Shown: positions 31,873 through 42,692 of the stretch, piece by piece
How positions within the stretch are numbered: the stretch's first letter is position 1
How the letters are laid out: the number at the start of each line of letters is the position of its first letter
NCBI RefSeq assembly: GCF_002127535.1
Contig: NZ_MUBJ01000001.1
Location: forward strand, 248,001-312,000
Source of the DNA: Xenorhabdus vietnamensis
GTDB lineage: Bacteria; Pseudomonadota; Gammaproteobacteria; Enterobacterales; Enterobacteriaceae
Direction: 5' to 3'
Length of the DNA: 64,000 nt
The notes under the pieces: model-generated
Databases searched by the model: none
What the model was told of the DNA's origin: nothing
Seen by the model: only the letters and a program-made list of their open reading frames with translations
Position numbers and translations under genes: made by a program

Positions 31873-32084
31873 GGCTCCTTTTGGGTAGCGAATGTAATAA
31901 ATTATATAGTTATGTGAGGTAATAATATATTTTATAAGTAATCAACGATAAGACAGCTAAAAAACATCTTGATCGATGAAAGTGGGAATGATCTGCATAA
32001 ATGGTATTTTAATGTAATTTTATGTAGATATTGCCATTATTTACGCTTGTTTACAAAATATATATGGTGTAAAAGATGTGATTA

Positions 32085-33326
32085 TTATACATTGATTTTA
32101 TTATTTTTTTTGTTTTTATTTTCTATATTTGGCAGTAATAGAGTGAAAATTCCAAGAAGTGGTAAAAAAGCACAGATTTTATAAACCCATTCTATACTGG
32201 CCTTATCTGCGACATAGCCAAGCACAGCAGCCCCAATTCCCCCCATACCAAAGGCCAGACCAAAGAATAAACCTGCGATCATGCCTGTTTTACCGGGAAT
32301 GAGTTCCTGAGCATAAACTAAAATAGCAGAAAATGCGGATGCCAATATTATGCCAATAATAACCGTGAGTATGCTTGTCCAAAATAAGGATGCATAAGGT
32401 AGCATCAGAGTGAAAGGTGCAACGCCAAGAATTGAGCCCCAAATGACATATTTCCGACCTATCTTATCCCCAATAGGCCCGCCAATCAGAGTACCTGCCG
32501 CTACAGAAAACAAAAAGACAAATAAGTGGATTTGGGCGTTTTGCACTGACACGCTAAATTTTTGTATCAAGTAAAAGGTGTAGTAGCTACTGAGACTGGT
32601 TAGATAAAAGTATTTGGAGAAAACCAGTAATAAAAGTATAGCAAAAGAATTTATGACGGTTTTTCTGGGTAAGCTTGGCAGAGAAGCAGCTCGAGAAGGC
32701 AAGGTGATTTTGGCTTGATGTTGAATCTTGTACCACTGGCTGACTTGCAAAAGGATTACGATAGCCAATAATGCTGCCAGAGAAAACCAACCGACATTTC
32801 CTTTGCCATAAGGAGCAATGAAAATAGCTGCCAGTAATGGCCCCAGTGAACTTCCTAAATTTCCCCCTACTTGAAATAATGATTGCGCCAATCCATGGCG
32901 TCCACCTGAAGCCATGCGTGCGACTCGTGACGATTCTGGATGAAAAACAGATGAACCGGTACCCACTAGTGCCGCAGCTATCAATATAATTGAAAAGCTT
33001 TCAGCATAAGCGAGCAGAAGTAAACCAGACAAGGTAAATCCCATACCGATAGGCAATGAATAGGGCTGCGGATATTTATCTGTATACCAACCGATAATGG
33101 GTTGCAACAGAGATGCTGTTATCTGATAAGTCAGAGTTATCATGCCAATCTGAATGAAACTGAGAGTAAATTCAGATTGCAGAAGTGGGTAAATCGCGAG
33201 AATCAATGATTGAATCATATCATTCAGCATGTGGGATAAGCTGATGGCACCAAGGATTGAAAAAACTGTCCGCTGTGTTTTTGTTGATGATTCTGGCAAA
33301 GGAACCATTTTACTTTTTTCACTCAT
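32085..33326 (-). CDS. fsr: fosmidomycin resistance MFS transporter Fsr
   Basis: This 12-helix major facilitator exporter confers fosmidomycin resistance in E. coli. The 413 aa include SLSHMLNDMIQSLILAIYPLL at helix 1 (read in parts) and PIIGWYTDKYPQP, an MFS loop 2-3 motif. GTGSSVFHPESSRVARMASGGRHG, the strongly conserved Fsr segment, is also present, and PIGDKIGRKYVIWGS is the second-half loop motif. It is divergent from ushA, as in E. coli. Confidence 0.92.
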   Translation of the reverse strand: MSEKSKMVPLPESSTKTQRTVFSILGAISLSHMLNDMIQSLILAIYPLLQSEFTLSFIQIGMITLTYQITASLLQPIIGWYTDKYPQPYSLPIGMGFTLSGLLLLAYAESFSIILIAAALVGTGSSVFHPESSRVARMASGGRHGLAQSLFQVGGNLGSSLGPLLAAIFIAPYGKGNVGWFSLAALLAIVILLQVSQWYKIQHQAKITLPSRAASLPSLPRKTVINSFAILLLLVFSKYFYLTSLSSYYTFYLIQKFSVSVQNAQIHLFVFLFSVAAGTLIGGPIGDKIGRKYVIWGSILGVAPFTLMLPYASLFWTSILTVIIGIILASAFSAILVYAQELIPGKTGMIAGLFFGLAFGMGGIGAAVLGYVADKASIEWVYKICAFLPLLGIFTLLLPNIENKNKKNNKINV

Positions 33327-33594
33327 ATTTATTCGCTTATCAATATTGTTTACAGGGGAAAATTTAGTAGATTCGTTGAATTTTTACACCATAATACATC
33401 TTAGATAGCTGACAAAAATTTTACTTATACCGATATAATTTGAGTGCTATCTCAAAAAGGTGAAAGAAGGCATTATTTAGTGACAAAATTATGCAACCCT
33501 GAACAGAAACATGTGGCATTGCGCTGTATGCCATTCTTCACACCCTATTTGGGGACCATAACCAATAGAATTTTAAATAACATGGAGATACCCC

Positions 33595-35256
33595 ATGAAA
33601 TTATCGTTTAAGGCGTCAATATGTGCTCTTGCTGTTTCTCTGTCATTGGCACCGTTAATTGCAAACGCTTGGGAAAAAGATAAAACTTATGACATTACAG
33701 TCTTGCATACGAACGATCATCATGGTCACTTCTGGAATAATGATTATGGTGAGTATGGTTTGGCAGCCCAAAAAACGGTAGTAGACTCCATTAGGCAGGA
33801 GGTTGCTAAGAAAGGTGGCAGTGTATTGTTATTGTCTGGTGGTGACATTAACACAGGTGTACCGGAATCAGATATGCAAGATGCTGAGCCAGATTTTAAG
33901 GGCATGAATCTTGTGGGGTATGATGCAATGGCATTAGGGAATCATGAATTTGATAAGCCATTGCATGTATTGTATCAGCAACAAAAATGGGCAAATTTCC
34001 CATTCTTATCTGCCAATATTTATCAAACCAGTACAGGTAAGCGTTTATTTAAGCCGTATGTCATGTTTGATAAGCAAGGGGTGAAAATTGCAGTTCTTGG
34101 GCTGACAACTGATGATACAGCGAAAGTAGGTAATCCGGCTAATTTTCCGGATGTTGAATTCCGCGTCCCTGCTGAAGAAGCCAAAAAAGTGATTGAAGAG
34201 CTGAAAAAGAATGAAAAGCCGGATGTGATTATTGCGGCAACTCATATGGGGCACTATAACGATGGCCATCATGGCACTAATGCCGCGGGAGATGTTGAAA
34301 TGGCGCGCAGTTTACCTGCGGGTTATTTGGATATGATTGTGGGCGGCCACTCACAAGATCCGGTATGTATGTCGGCAGAGAATAAAAACTATAAACAAGT
34401 GGATTATGTTCCGGGTACGCCTTGTTCCCCGGATCGCCAAAATGGCACTTGGATTGTTCAAGCCCACGAATGGGGAAAATATGTCGGCCGTGCTGATTTT
34501 CAATTCCGTAATGGTGAATTCAAGCTGGTTCATTATCAATTGATTCCCATCAACTTAAAGAAAAAAGTGACGAAAGAAGATGGCAGCACGGAACGTGTTT
34601 ACTATACGCATGAAATTCAGCAAAATCCTGAGGTGCTTAAAGTATTGACACCTTATCAGGACAAGGGCAGTCAGAAACTTAGTGTGAAAGTAGGTTTTGT
34701 AGATAACAAACTGGAAGGTGATCGCAGTAAAGTACGTTTCGTTCAAACAAATATGGCCCATCTTGTATTGGCTGCCCAAATGGAACGAACAAATGCTGAC
34801 TTTGCAGTGATGAGTGGTGGTGGAATTCGTGATTCAATTGAACCAGGGAATATTACTTACAAAGATGTCCTGAAAGTTCATCCATTCGCTAACCAACTGG
34901 TTTATGTGGACTTCAAAGGTAGCGAAGTTTTGCCATATTTGACAGCCGTTGCAAATATGGAAAAAGATTCTGGCGCTTATGGACAGTTCTATAATGTTAG
35001 TTTCGTTAAGGATGGTAAGAATATCAGTGATGTAAAAATTGGCGGAAAACCATTAGATCCAAATAAAACTTATCGCATGGCGACTTTGAATTTCAATGCG
35101 ATTGGAGGAGATGGTTATCCGCGGGTTGATAATTTGCCTGGTTACGTTAATACAGGTTTCGTTGATGCTGAGGTATTGAAAGGGTATATTGAAAAACATT
35201 CTCCATTGAAAACCTCTGATTATGAACCGAAAGGTGAAATTTCACATAAGCAATAA
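33595..35256 (+). CDS. ushA: periplasmic UDP-sugar hydrolase/5'-nucleotidase UshA
   Basis: UshA degrades external UDP-glucose and 5'-nucleotides in the periplasm. A Sec signal (residues 1-25, ending IANA) precedes the metallophosphoesterase motifs HTNDHHGHFW, GGDINTG, GNHEFDKP, THMGHY and GGHSQD. The C-terminal nucleotide-binding domain has NLPGYVNTGFVDAE. The 553 aa equal the family length of about 550. Confidence 0.95.
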   Translation: MKLSFKASICALAVSLSLAPLIANAWEKDKTYDITVLHTNDHHGHFWNNDYGEYGLAAQKTVVDSIRQEVAKKGGSVLLLSGGDINTGVPESDMQDAEPDFKGMNLVGYDAMALGNHEFDKPLHVLYQQQKWANFPFLSANIYQTSTGKRLFKPYVMFDKQGVKIAVLGLTTDDTAKVGNPANFPDVEFRVPAEEAKKVIEELKKNEKPDVIIAATHMGHYNDGHHGTNAAGDVEMARSLPAGYLDMIVGGHSQDPVCMSAENKNYKQVDYVPGTPCSPDRQNGTWIVQAHEWGKYVGRADFQFRNGEFKLVHYQLIPINLKKKVTKEDGSTERVYYTHEIQQNPEVLKVLTPYQDKGSQKLSVKVGFVDNKLEGDRSKVRFVQTNMAHLVLAAQMERTNADFAVMSGGGIRDSIEPGNITYKDVLKVHPFANQLVYVDFKGSEVLPYLTAVANMEKDSGAYGQFYNVSFVKDGKNISDVKIGGKPLDPNKTYRMATLNFNAIGGDGYPRVDNLPGYVNTGFVDAEVLKGYIEKHSPLKTSDYEPKGEISHKQ

Positions 35257-35293
35257 CAACTAGTTAATAGGGTGACTGTTAGTTACCCGCATA

Positions 35294-35324
35294 AAAAGAC
35301 CATCTTATTTTCAGATGGTCTTTT
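35294..35324. terminator. terminator after ushA
   Basis: AAAAGACCATCT (35294-35305) and AGATGGTCTTTT (35313-35324) form a perfect 12-bp stem with built-in A and T tracts, between convergent ushA and ybaK. Confidence 0.88.
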
Positions 35325-35544
35325 GCTTATTATCTGTAAGGGTTGTTATATAATCTAAATCGGGATGGTTGAAGCTGAATAATAATTTAATTATTAAATA
35401 AGTTAATTGAAATGGTAATTAGTACTTTTATCGCTGTGATAAAAGTATATCGGTATTATTATTTATCACAAAGTTCTGCTTTCAAGAAAACAGAACCGGC
35501 TCGAAAAAATTCAGAGCAAGTTGCAATTCATTTTCAAATTATTT

Positions 35545-36021
35545 TTAAATTTTGGCAATATCAGCAAACGAACAATTAAGTAATTGGCATAAATCTATGG
35601 GAGATAATTCAATATCCAATCCACGTTTGCCACCAGAAATAAATAGAGCTGGCAAGGTTCGAGCCTGGCTATCAATAATGGTAGGCAGCCGTTTTTTCTG
35701 TCCCAATGGACTAATGCCTCCGACTAAATAACCAGTTACCTTTTGTGCCAGTTGGGGATCGGCCATATCTGCTTTTTTGGCTTTAAAAACTTTGGCTACT
35801 TTTTTCAAATCGAGTTGCCCAGAAACAGGTGTCACGGCGACAGCAAGATTTTTAGGATCACCGTTCAATGAAACCAATAGCGTCTTAAAAACCTGCCTGG
35901 CATCTAAACCAAGCTTTTTAACTACTTCATCACCAAAATTATGTTCATTAACATCATGAGCGTAAGGGTGGAGTTTGAAATTGATTTTTCGTTTTTCCAG
36001 CAGAATAATGGCGGGAGTCAT
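35545..36021 (-). CDS. ybaK: Cys-tRNA(Pro)/Cys-tRNA(Cys) deacylase YbaK
   Basis: YbaK edits mischarged Cys-tRNA(Pro). The 158 aa show [19 protein letters not shown] and [18 protein letters not shown], including the conserved substrate-pocket lysines. [19 protein letters not shown] and [15 protein letters not shown] follow. Length and order match E. coli (159 aa). No ChiX-like small RNA is visible in the short gap to ybaP, unlike E. coli. Confidence 0.95.
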   Translation of the reverse strand: MTPAIILLEKRKINFKLHPYAHDVNEHNFGDEVVKKLGLDARQVFKTLLVSLNGDPKNLAVAVTPVSGQLDLKKVAKVFKAKKADMADPQLAQKVTGYLVGGISPLGQKKRLPTIIDSQARTLPALFISGGKRGLDIELSPIDLCQLLNCSFADIAKI

Positions 36022-36102
36022 ATTTTTTCCTGTAACTGTCTATTTGTAAGTATTTATTTATCTGTAATGGTTTGTTTTCAAAATGAAAAAATTGAAGTGT
36101 TG

Positions 36103-36915
36103 TTATTCCTGTGGTTTTACCAACATCTGCCCCAAATTGTATTCTCCATGAAGATGCAATGCGCCTACAGCCACCAAATATTTTCCTGCTGGTAAGTTAT
36201 GTAATTGTTCACTCCATTGACGGTTTCTTTCAGTCATTAAGGTTTGATAAATCTCGTCGCAGAACGTCATTGGTAGTATTTGATTTTGTTTTTCAGGTTT
36301 GTAATTCATCCACCAGCTAATCATAGTCTGTAGCGCGTGGGCATTGGTGTGCCAATGGATGATTGTATCTTCCAACAAAGAAAGCCCTCCATTTGGCAGA
36401 TTGATCAGAAGGTTAATTTGTGCATCGGTTCCTTCCAACTCGATGATGGGTTTATTGATGATTTTTGCACTATTCAATAATTGGCAATCAATACCATATT
36501 GAGGGCGCAATCCCAAATATTGAGCTTGAGCAGCTTGTAATATCAATGCAACTTGCCACGATGGCAATGGATTCAGCTGTGTGACAGGGTGTTGGATCTC
36601 TCGGCAATAACGCTGTAAACAGCCAAAATGTTCGGGGGATAAACGTTGTGACAGCTCAATTTGTTCTGGAAACGTTTCCTTGAACGGGACATCGGCCTGA
36701 GTGATATCTGCTTCGACAATAAGAGCGTCCACTTGCCCCAGTTGTTCCAACAATATTTCAGAAAGTGGGTACATGTTTTTTGTACCCATATGAATACTGC
36801 CAACAATGTGCAATTGTTTGTTTTTATTTAAAGTGATGTCGAAAGCGGGATAGGGATAATGCTGTTGAGAATTGAGTCCCAATATTTTACTGAAATATGT
36901 CATTAATTTTCCCAT
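36103..36915 (-). CDS. ybaP: TraB/GumN-family protein YbaP
   Basis: This is a predicted metalloprotease-like protein of the TraB/GumN family with unknown substrate. The first motif IVGSIHMGT matches the family's GxxH metal site, and LVAVGALHLHGEYNL forms the second. The E. coli YbaP segment around the conserved EGTDAQINLL is also present. I chose the ATG at 36915 (MGKLMTYFSKILG), which has GGAG eight bases upstream and gives 270 aa near the E. coli length of 264. A frame from 36972 adds 19 unsupported residues. Confidence 0.88.
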   Translation of the reverse strand: MGKLMTYFSKILGLNSQQHYPYPAFDITLNKNKQLHIVGSIHMGTKNMYPLSEILLEQLGQVDALIVEADITQADVPFKETFPEQIELSQRLSPEHFGCLQRYCREIQHPVTQLNPLPSWQVALILQAAQAQYLGLRPQYGIDCQLLNSAKIINKPIIELEGTDAQINLLINLPNGGLSLLEDTIIHWHTNAHALQTMISWWMNYKPEKQNQILPMTFCDEIYQTLMTERNRQWSEQLHNLPAGKYLVAVGALHLHGEYNLGQMLVKPQE

Positions 36916-36994
36916 ACCGCATACTCCAATAGTTGGCATTGAACGGTATGCTAACCCGTTAATGGTTAACAAGAAAGAGGGAAAAGTGCGGGAT

Positions 36995-37025
36995 GAAAAG
37001 CTAAACGGAATATATTTAGCTTTTC
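36995..37025. terminator. probable terminator of copA
   Basis: GAAAAGCTAAA (36995-37005) and TTTAGCTTTTC (37015-37025) form an 11-bp stem, 30 bp past the copA stop on the minus strand. There is no long T-run beyond the stem, so efficiency is uncertain. Confidence 0.55.
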
Positions 37026-37054
37026 AGATACGGTATAACTGCCTGAATGTTATG

Positions 37055-39817
37055 TCAGGATTTAGGTTTGAAACGCAATAAGCGATTGGCGTTACTAACG
37101 ACAGTAATTGAAGACAATGCCATGGCTGCACCGGCAACGACAGGGTTTAATAAAGTCCCCGTGAAAGGGTATAAAATGCCGGCTGCAATTGGGATACCCA
37201 AGGTATTGTAGACAAATGCACCAAATAGGTTTTGTTTCATATTACGTAATGTACCTCGGGATAATTCAACTGCATCAGCAACCCCGTGCAGGCTATGGCG
37301 CATAAGGGTAATTGCTGCGGTTTCTATGGCGATATCACTACCACTTCCCATTGCGATGCCGACATCCGCTTGTGCCAATGCAGGAGCATCATTAATGCCA
37401 TCACCAATCATCGCTACTTTCCTGCCTTCTGATTGTAGTGATTGAATGGCTGCTGCTTTTCCATCAGGTAAAACACCAGCAATGACTTGATCAATGCCCG
37501 CTTCTTTAGCGATTGCATTCGCTGTGGTGGGGTTGTCTCCTGTCAGCATGACTAAACGGTAGCCTTGATTATGCAAGCGAAGCAGGGCAGAAACGGTGTC
37601 TTGACGCAAGGGATCGCGGATAGAAAACAGGGCCGCGATTTTCCCATTGGCTGACAGAATGACAGGAGTTATACCTTTTTCTGCCTGTGTCGCCACTAAT
37701 GGGGTTAATTCCGCTGTATCAATCTGATATTGTTCAAATAATTTCTGATTACCCAATAACAGGGGGATATCGCCTATTTCTCCCTTAATGCCCAACCCTG
37801 CGAGTGTACGGAATGTTTGCACTTCTGGTAAGATTTGCCCTTCCGCTTTCATCAAAATGGCTTTTGCCAGAGGGTGATTTGAACCATTTTCTAATGCGCC
37901 AGCCCATATCAATACTTGCTCTTCGGTGAAACCATTAAAGGTGTGAATTTCTGTCACCTGCGGCATACCTTCGGTTAAAGTGCCGGTTTTATCGAAGACA
38001 ATTGTATCCAGTTGGCTGGCATGTTGCAGAGCATCAGCATCGCGCACTAATACACCTAATTCAGCAGCCCGCCCCACACCAGAAATGATGGACATGGGAG
38101 TTGCCAGCCCAAGAGCGCAAGGACAGGCGATAATTAAGACTGTAGTCATGATGACCAGCGCATACATGATTTGTGGGGTGGGGCCGATAAAATACCAGAG
38201 AGCACCAGCAATCAGAGCGATAGCAACGACAATAGGTACAAATATTGATGATATCTTATCTGCCAATTGGCCAATTTCGGGTTTACTGCTTTGTGCCTGA
38301 CGGACTAATTTGATAATGCGCGCTAATGTCGTTTGGCTACCAACCGCATTGGCTTTAAACAGGACTGTACCATCTTGAACTACTGTGCCGGCATGGACGA
38401 TATCGCTGACAGATTTTTGTTGAGCAATAGGTTCACCTGTCAGCATGGCCTCATCCAGCCAAACTGTACCCTGAATAATTTCACCATCAACCGGAACACG
38501 ATCCCCTGTTGTCAGGCGCAATATCATATTGGGCATAACATCTGCCAGTGGCAGTGTTTTTTCGCCTTCAGCGGTAACCACCCGTGCTGTTGGCGGTGTT
38601 AAGTCCAATAATCGCTCAAGTGCTTTAGATGAACGTTGGCGTGCCCGTTGTTCCAATGCATGGCCGAGATTGATCAAACCAATGATCATGGCACTGGCTT
38701 CATAATAAAGATGACGGGCTTGAGGAGGAAAAGTTTCTGGCCACAAATTGACACTCATTGAATAGAGCCATGCTGCGCCAGTACCCAGAGCTACGAGGGT
38801 ATCCATTGTTGCACTGCCGTTTCTTAGGCTTTGCCACGCATTGCGATAAAAATGTCCGCCGGCAAATACCATTACAGCCAGAGTCATCAAACCAATAGTT
38901 AGCCAAATAGTATGGTTTGAAGGTGTAAGTATCATATTATCACCTACCATTCCCCACACCATGACGGGCACCCCAACCACTAACGCAAGGGCTGATTGCC
39001 AGCGAAAGCGCCGCATATTAGCTTGTGCTACTTGCTGTTGGCGCTCACGGCGTTCAGCTTCATCTTGAATGATTTCCGCACCATAGCCAGCCTTGATAAC
39101 TGCTTCAACTAAGGCGTTTGGTGATGCATGGCCTGTGACTAATGCGCTTCTTTCCGCTAGATTGACTCTGGCATGTTCCACGCCATCGACAGATTGCAGA
39201 GCTTTTTGTACCTTACTGACACAGCTTGCACAGCTCATGCCATCCAGCAAAAGCTGAATGCTGTCATCATTATTGCTGTCATTGACACTTGCATCATTTT
39301 TGTTGCTGTACCCAACAGGGGGTGTTTCTACCGGAGTTGAATGGATTGCCGCTGCCAAGGACTCCGGAGTCTGTGGAATATGTGTTGCCAACGGCTTATT
39401 TTTTGGGAAATCTGGCTCCATCGCTAATTCGGCGTGGTATCCGGCTTGTTTAACCGCATGAATTAACGCGTTACTCTCTGCTTTGCCATAGATTTTTGCT
39501 GTTTGGGTATCAACTTCAGTAGCGATAACACCTTCCACGGTTTCTAATGCTTTTTGTGTCTTACCTGCACATTTCATGCAGTTTAAACCTGACAATCGCA
39601 GTTCAATATCAGGTTGAGTGACAACAGTGGCTTTATAATCTTCGGCAACAATGGCGGCAATCAATTCATCAGATGAAACATTACTGATAATTTTGGCATA
39701 ATTCAGACTCACATCTGCCAGCTCGACGCCGGGGATTTTCTCCAGTGATTTTTTGACCCTGTTGACACAATGCATACAAGTTAAACCTTGAAGTGCCAGA
39801 ATGGTGGTTGTGGACAT
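37055..39817 (-). CDS. copA: Cu(I)-exporting P1B-type ATPase CopA with three metal-binding domains
   Basis: CopA pumps Cu+ from cytoplasm to periplasm. The 920 aa begin with three HMA domains with CxxC sites CMHC (14-17), CMKC (80-83) and CASC (near residue 197); E. coli CopA has two. The transport site is IACPCALG, the phosphorylation site DKTGTLTEG, the P1B histidine NGSNHPLA, and the hinge [15 protein letters not shown] slippery C CCA AAA at codons 137-139 may yield a 140-aa two-domain form, as in E. coli CopA(Z). It is divergent from cueR and controlled by the CueR box. Confidence 0.95.
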   Translation of the reverse strand: MSTTTILALQGLTCMHCVNRVKKSLEKIPGVELADVSLNYAKIISNVSSDELIAAIVAEDYKATVVTQPDIELRLSGLNCMKCAGKTQKALETVEGVIATEVDTQTAKIYGKAESNALIHAVKQAGYHAELAMEPDFPKNKPLATHIPQTPESLAAAIHSTPVETPPVGYSNKNDASVNDSNNDDSIQLLLDGMSCASCVSKVQKALQSVDGVEHARVNLAERSALVTGHASPNALVEAVIKAGYGAEIIQDEAERRERQQQVAQANMRRFRWQSALALVVGVPVMVWGMVGDNMILTPSNHTIWLTIGLMTLAVMVFAGGHFYRNAWQSLRNGSATMDTLVALGTGAAWLYSMSVNLWPETFPPQARHLYYEASAMIIGLINLGHALEQRARQRSSKALERLLDLTPPTARVVTAEGEKTLPLADVMPNMILRLTTGDRVPVDGEIIQGTVWLDEAMLTGEPIAQQKSVSDIVHAGTVVQDGTVLFKANAVGSQTTLARIIKLVRQAQSSKPEIGQLADKISSIFVPIVVAIALIAGALWYFIGPTPQIMYALVIMTTVLIIACPCALGLATPMSIISGVGRAAELGVLVRDADALQHASQLDTIVFDKTGTLTEGMPQVTEIHTFNGFTEEQVLIWAGALENGSNHPLAKAILMKAEGQILPEVQTFRTLAGLGIKGEIGDIPLLLGNQKLFEQYQIDTAELTPLVATQAEKGITPVILSANGKIAALFSIRDPLRQDTVSALLRLHNQGYRLVMLTGDNPTTANAIAKEAGIDQVIAGVLPDGKAAAIQSLQSEGRKVAMIGDGINDAPALAQADVGIAMGSGSDIAIETAAITLMRHSLHGVADAVELSRGTLRNMKQNLFGAFVYNTLGIPIAAGILYPFTGTLLNPVVAGAAMALSSITVVSNANRLLRFKPKS
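39396..39407 (-). promoter_or_regulatory. candidate -1 frameshift site in copA
   Basis: In mRNA sense the frame reads TTC CCA AAA AAT AAG, giving the slippery heptamer C CCA AAA at 39407-39401. A -1 slip leads to AAA and then TAA (39398-39396), ending a 140-residue protein after HMA2. E. coli copA uses C CCA AAG at the aligned residues (HPKAKPLA there, FPKNKPLA here) to make the CopA(Z) chaperone. A clear downstream pseudoknot was not identified by eye. Confidence 0.6.
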
Positions 39818-39856
39818 AACAATATCTCCTGATACAGAGTGATATACTTATCATTA

Positions 39857-39887
39857 AGGCTAAACCTTCCTGTGTGGGGAAGGTCAA
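39857..39887 (-). promoter_or_regulatory. CueR-controlled copA promoter
   Basis: The palindrome ACCTTCC-TGTGTGG-GGAAGGT (39864-39884) is the CueR box. On the minus strand TTGACC (-35) and TAGCCT (-10) are separated by 19 bp, the over-long spacer typical of MerR-family activation, with the box inside it. It matches E. coli PcopA (TTGACCTTCC...GGAAGGTTTA). Confidence 0.9.
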
Positions 39888-39896
39888 GGGGAAATT

Positions 39897-40301
39897 ATGA
39901 ATATCAGTGAAATTGCCCGTAAGACAGGTTTAACCAGTAAAGCGATCCGGTTTTATGAGGAAAAAAATCTTATTACTGCGCCGGAGCGGGGAGATAATGG
40001 CTATCGTTATTACCAGAAAAAGCACATTGAAGAGCTAATACTTTTGCGTCAGGCGAAAGAAGTTGGGTTTACGCTGGAGGAGTGTCGTGAATTACTGCGT
40101 TTATTTCGAAATCCTAGCCGCCACAGTGCAGATGTAAAAACGACAACCCTGCAAAAAGTGGCAGAAATAGAAAAAACGATTTTGGAATTGCAAAAGATCA
40201 AGAAAAAACTACTGGCATTGGCGGCTGAATGTCCGGGAGATGATGGAGCTGATTGCCCCATCATTGAGCATTTATCCGGCTGCTGTAAGCATCACGTTTG
40301 A
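39897..40301 (+). CDS. cueR: MerR-family copper-responsive regulator CueR
   Basis: CueR senses Cu(I), Ag(I) and Au(I) with very high affinity and activates copA (and cueO). The N-terminal MerR helix-turn-helix reads [20 protein letters not shown] with EEKNLI following. The dimerisation helix follows, and the metal loop [10 protein letters not shown] (two cysteines near residues 112 and 120) is the CueR signature. The 134 aa match E. coli (135). It is divergent from copA and convergent with ybbJ. Confidence 0.95.
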   Translation: MNISEIARKTGLTSKAIRFYEEKNLITAPERGDNGYRYYQKKHIEELILLRQAKEVGFTLEECRELLRLFRNPSRHSADVKTTTLQKVAEIEKTILELQKIKKKLLALAAECPGDDGADCPIIEHLSGCCKHHV

Positions 40302-40753
40302 CGGGAAATAGGTCTTACCGTCAATGTGATTCCGTCAACGGCAATGACTTCAACTACGGTATTGGCAGGAAGTTCTCGGTCACAGTGAACGCGCCAACTG
40401 CCATCGGCCAGTTTGACTCGTCCAAAACCGTTTTCGGTATCCGTGATTAAACGGGTACGTTGTCCAATCAACTGGTGATTTTTCTGATTGAGAATTTTAT
40501 CACTAGCCTTACGAGGGCGATGGTGGAGCCAGCTACGCCATGCAATAACAGAAAGCAAGGTCAGAACAGCAAACAGAGTACCTTGCACTTCCCAGCCCAT
40601 ATGAGGAAAAATCCATGTGATCAGGGCAACAATGATGGCTGCTGATCCTGTCCATAGCAGATATCCTCCCGCTCCCAACAACTCCGCAATCAGAAGCAGG
40701 CCACCAAAACAGAGCCAGAACCAAGCTGGCTGAGCGGCGATCTGTTCAATCAT
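40292..40753 (-). CDS. ybbJ: NfeD-like membrane protein YbbJ, QmcA partner
   Basis: This 153-aa protein has N-terminal membrane helices ([27 protein letters not shown]) and a C-terminal OB-fold NfeD domain ([19 protein letters not shown]). NfeD-type proteins pair with SPFH/stomatin proteins in the membrane. The start lies 2 bp after the qmcA stop, so the two are coupled. Its 3' end overlaps cueR by 10 bp on the opposite strand. Confidence 0.9.
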   Translation of the reverse strand: MIEQIAAQPAWFWLCFGGLLLIAELLGAGGYLLWTGSAAIIVALITWIFPHMGWEVQGTLFAVLTLLSVIAWRSWLHHRPRKASDKILNQKNHQLIGQRTRLITDTENGFGRVKLADGSWRVHCDRELPANTVVEVIAVDGITLTVRPISRQT

Positions 40754-40755
40754 GA

Positions 40756-41685
40756 TTATTTGTCCTGTTTGCTCTTCTTGCTTTCGCCAATTAATTCAGC
40801 AATACCACCAATGGCTCCCATTAAATTGCTGGCTTCCAGTGGCATCATAATAACTTTGCTGTTATTTGAGGCCCCGATGTTGGTGAGGGCATCAGTATAT
40901 TTTTGGGCAACAAAGTAGTTAATTGCCTGCATATCGCCATCAGCAATAGCGTCAGAAACCATTTTAGTTGCACGAGCCTCTGCTTCTGCTGCACGTTCAC
41001 GGGCTTCCGCTTGCAGGAAGGCTGACTGCCGCTCACCCTCTGCTTTCAGGATTTGTGACTGTTTTTCCCCTTCGGCTTTCAGAATAGCTGCTTGGCGGAT
41101 ACCTTCTGCCTCAAGAATATCTGCACGTTTAGTACGCTCTGCTTTCATCTGAGCGTTCATTGCGGAAATCAATTCTTTAGGAGGGCGTACATCGCGGATC
41201 TCAATACGTGTGATCTTGACACCCCACGGGTTAGTGGCTTCGTCGACGATTGTCAGCAGTCGGCTGTTGATGGAATCGCGCTGGGACAGCATCTCGTCCA
41301 GTTCCATAGAACCCAGTACGGTACGGAAGTTGGTCATGGTGAGGTTAATGATGGACAGTTCCAGATTACTGACTTCATAGGCAGCACGTACTGGATCGAC
41401 AACCTGAATAAAGCAGACAGCATCAATGGTGACATTGGCGTTATCGCGAGAAATGACTTCCTGCGATGGGATATCCAGAACCTGCTCCATCATGTTGATT
41501 CTACGGCCAATGCGATCAACAAACGGCATGATGATATGCAGGCCAGGCGTTAATGTACGGGTATAGCGCCCAAAGCGCTCAACAGTCCATTGATAACCCT
41601 GTGGAACGGTCTTTACACAAGTAAAGACGATAACAACAGCAATAACAATTATTATTGGTACAGCACCAAAAGAGAACAAGTCCAT
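40756..41685 (-). CDS. qmcA: SPFH/stomatin-family membrane protein QmcA
   Basis: This is an inner-membrane-anchored SPFH protein that forms a large complex and influences protease FtsH-related quality control in E. coli. An N-terminal hydrophobic helix ([15 protein letters not shown]) is followed by the SPFH core ([22 protein letters not shown]). A long coiled-coil with repeated [18 protein letters not shown] segments follows. The 309 aa match E. coli (305). It is in operon with ybbJ. Confidence 0.94.
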   Translation of the reverse strand: MDLFSFGAVPIIIVIAVVIVFTCVKTVPQGYQWTVERFGRYTRTLTPGLHIIMPFVDRIGRRINMMEQVLDIPSQEVISRDNANVTIDAVCFIQVVDPVRAAYEVSNLELSIINLTMTNFRTVLGSMELDEMLSQRDSINSRLLTIVDEATNPWGVKITRIEIRDVRPPKELISAMNAQMKAERTKRADILEAEGIRQAAILKAEGEKQSQILKAEGERQSAFLQAEARERAAEAEARATKMVSDAIADGDMQAINYFVAQKYTDALTNIGASNNSKVIMMPLEASNLMGAIGGIAELIGESKKSKQDK

Positions 41686-41732
41686 AACAATTACCTCACT
41701 AGCTGATGATAGAATCTTTAAGTCCCCCTTAC

Positions 41733-42611
41733 TTAATAAAGTAAGGCATATACGCTTCGACGATATTTGGATGCCAATATATTTCCACTACCCAATGCAG
41801 AAATAATATCCATCATCGTCTTTTTCACTGCTCCATCGGCAGCAGCAAGATCTTTTGTCAGAAAACTAAACAATAATTCTAGAGCTTCCTCATTACGGCC
41901 AACTTTATGTAATTCAGACGCTAATAATATGGCTAATTCCGAATTTTCTGGTTGAGCGGCCAACTCTTGTTGCAGTTGTCGAATCTTAGGTGAATCAGCG
42001 GCTTCTTTCTGGGACTTAATATGTTCAAGTAGCTCATGATAGCGTTCATCTTGTTCTTCTAATGGGATGGTATCCAGTATTTTTTGGGCATCTTCAAGAT
42101 GATTGAGTGAAAGATTTACTTCGACTAACAATAACGTAACGTTAGTATCTTGAGGGTTTTTTTGGTGGATTTCTTTCACTAAAGACAATGCTTCCTGATT
42201 ATTGCCTTCTTCAAGCAATTCGTCTACTTGCTCTAATGGTGACTTTCCTTCTTGCACGAGAAGAGTGGAAAAAATTTTTCTGATGGCATCATCGGATTGG
42301 ATGCCTTCAAAACCTTGAACAGGGCGAGCTTCTTTTACAAAAAGTACCGTAGGTAAACCACGCACACCAAATTGCGCGGCGATATAAGAAAACTCGTCAC
42401 AATTGACTTTTGCCAGAGCAAACTGTCCTGCATATTCATGGGCTATTTTATCAAGAGTTGTTTCTAATTCATGGCAATGTAGGTCCTGTGGAGACCAGAA
42501 GTAGAATACGACGAGTTGGGTGAGTGAGTGCTGAACAACTTGAGCAATATTCGATTCATCAATATTAATAATCTGGGCAGTATTATTGTTTGTATTCACT
42601 GTTGGTTCCAT
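41733..42611 (-). CDS. cnoX: thioredoxin-TPR chaperedoxin CnoX (YbbN)
   Basis: CnoX is a holdase and redox protector that passes substrates to GroEL and DnaK. The thioredoxin domain (about residues 15-120) has SPQDLHC in place of the WCGPC active site, as in E. coli CnoX (SERSQHC). A tetratricopeptide domain follows, and the conserved tail [21 protein letters not shown] closes the protein. The ATG at 42611 ([10 protein letters not shown]) gives 292 aa and has an AGAGAG ribosome binding site. The frame is open to 42671 but that extension is not family-like. E. coli fetAB, normally adjacent, are absent. Confidence 0.92.
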   Translation of the reverse strand: MEPTVNTNNNTAQIINIDESNIAQVVQHSLTQLVVFYFWSPQDLHCHELETTLDKIAHEYAGQFALAKVNCDEFSYIAAQFGVRGLPTVLFVKEARPVQGFEGIQSDDAIRKIFSTLLVQEGKSPLEQVDELLEEGNNQEALSLVKEIHQKNPQDTNVTLLLVEVNLSLNHLEDAQKILDTIPLEEQDERYHELLEHIKSQKEAADSPKIRQLQQELAAQPENSELAILLASELHKVGRNEEALELLFSFLTKDLAAADGAVKKTMMDIISALGSGNILASKYRRSVYALLY

Positions 42612-42692
42612 GGGTGTTTCTCTCTGATTCGTTGCTGGGCGATGACTTGTATGCTTATACATAAGGCTCATCTATACGTTTTTCAATGTTCT

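Noticed and set aside
36022-36102. ChiX/MicM small RNA between ybaK and ybaP, as in E. coli
   Set aside because: The gap is only 81 bp and shows neither the ChiX seed region nor its terminal hairpin.
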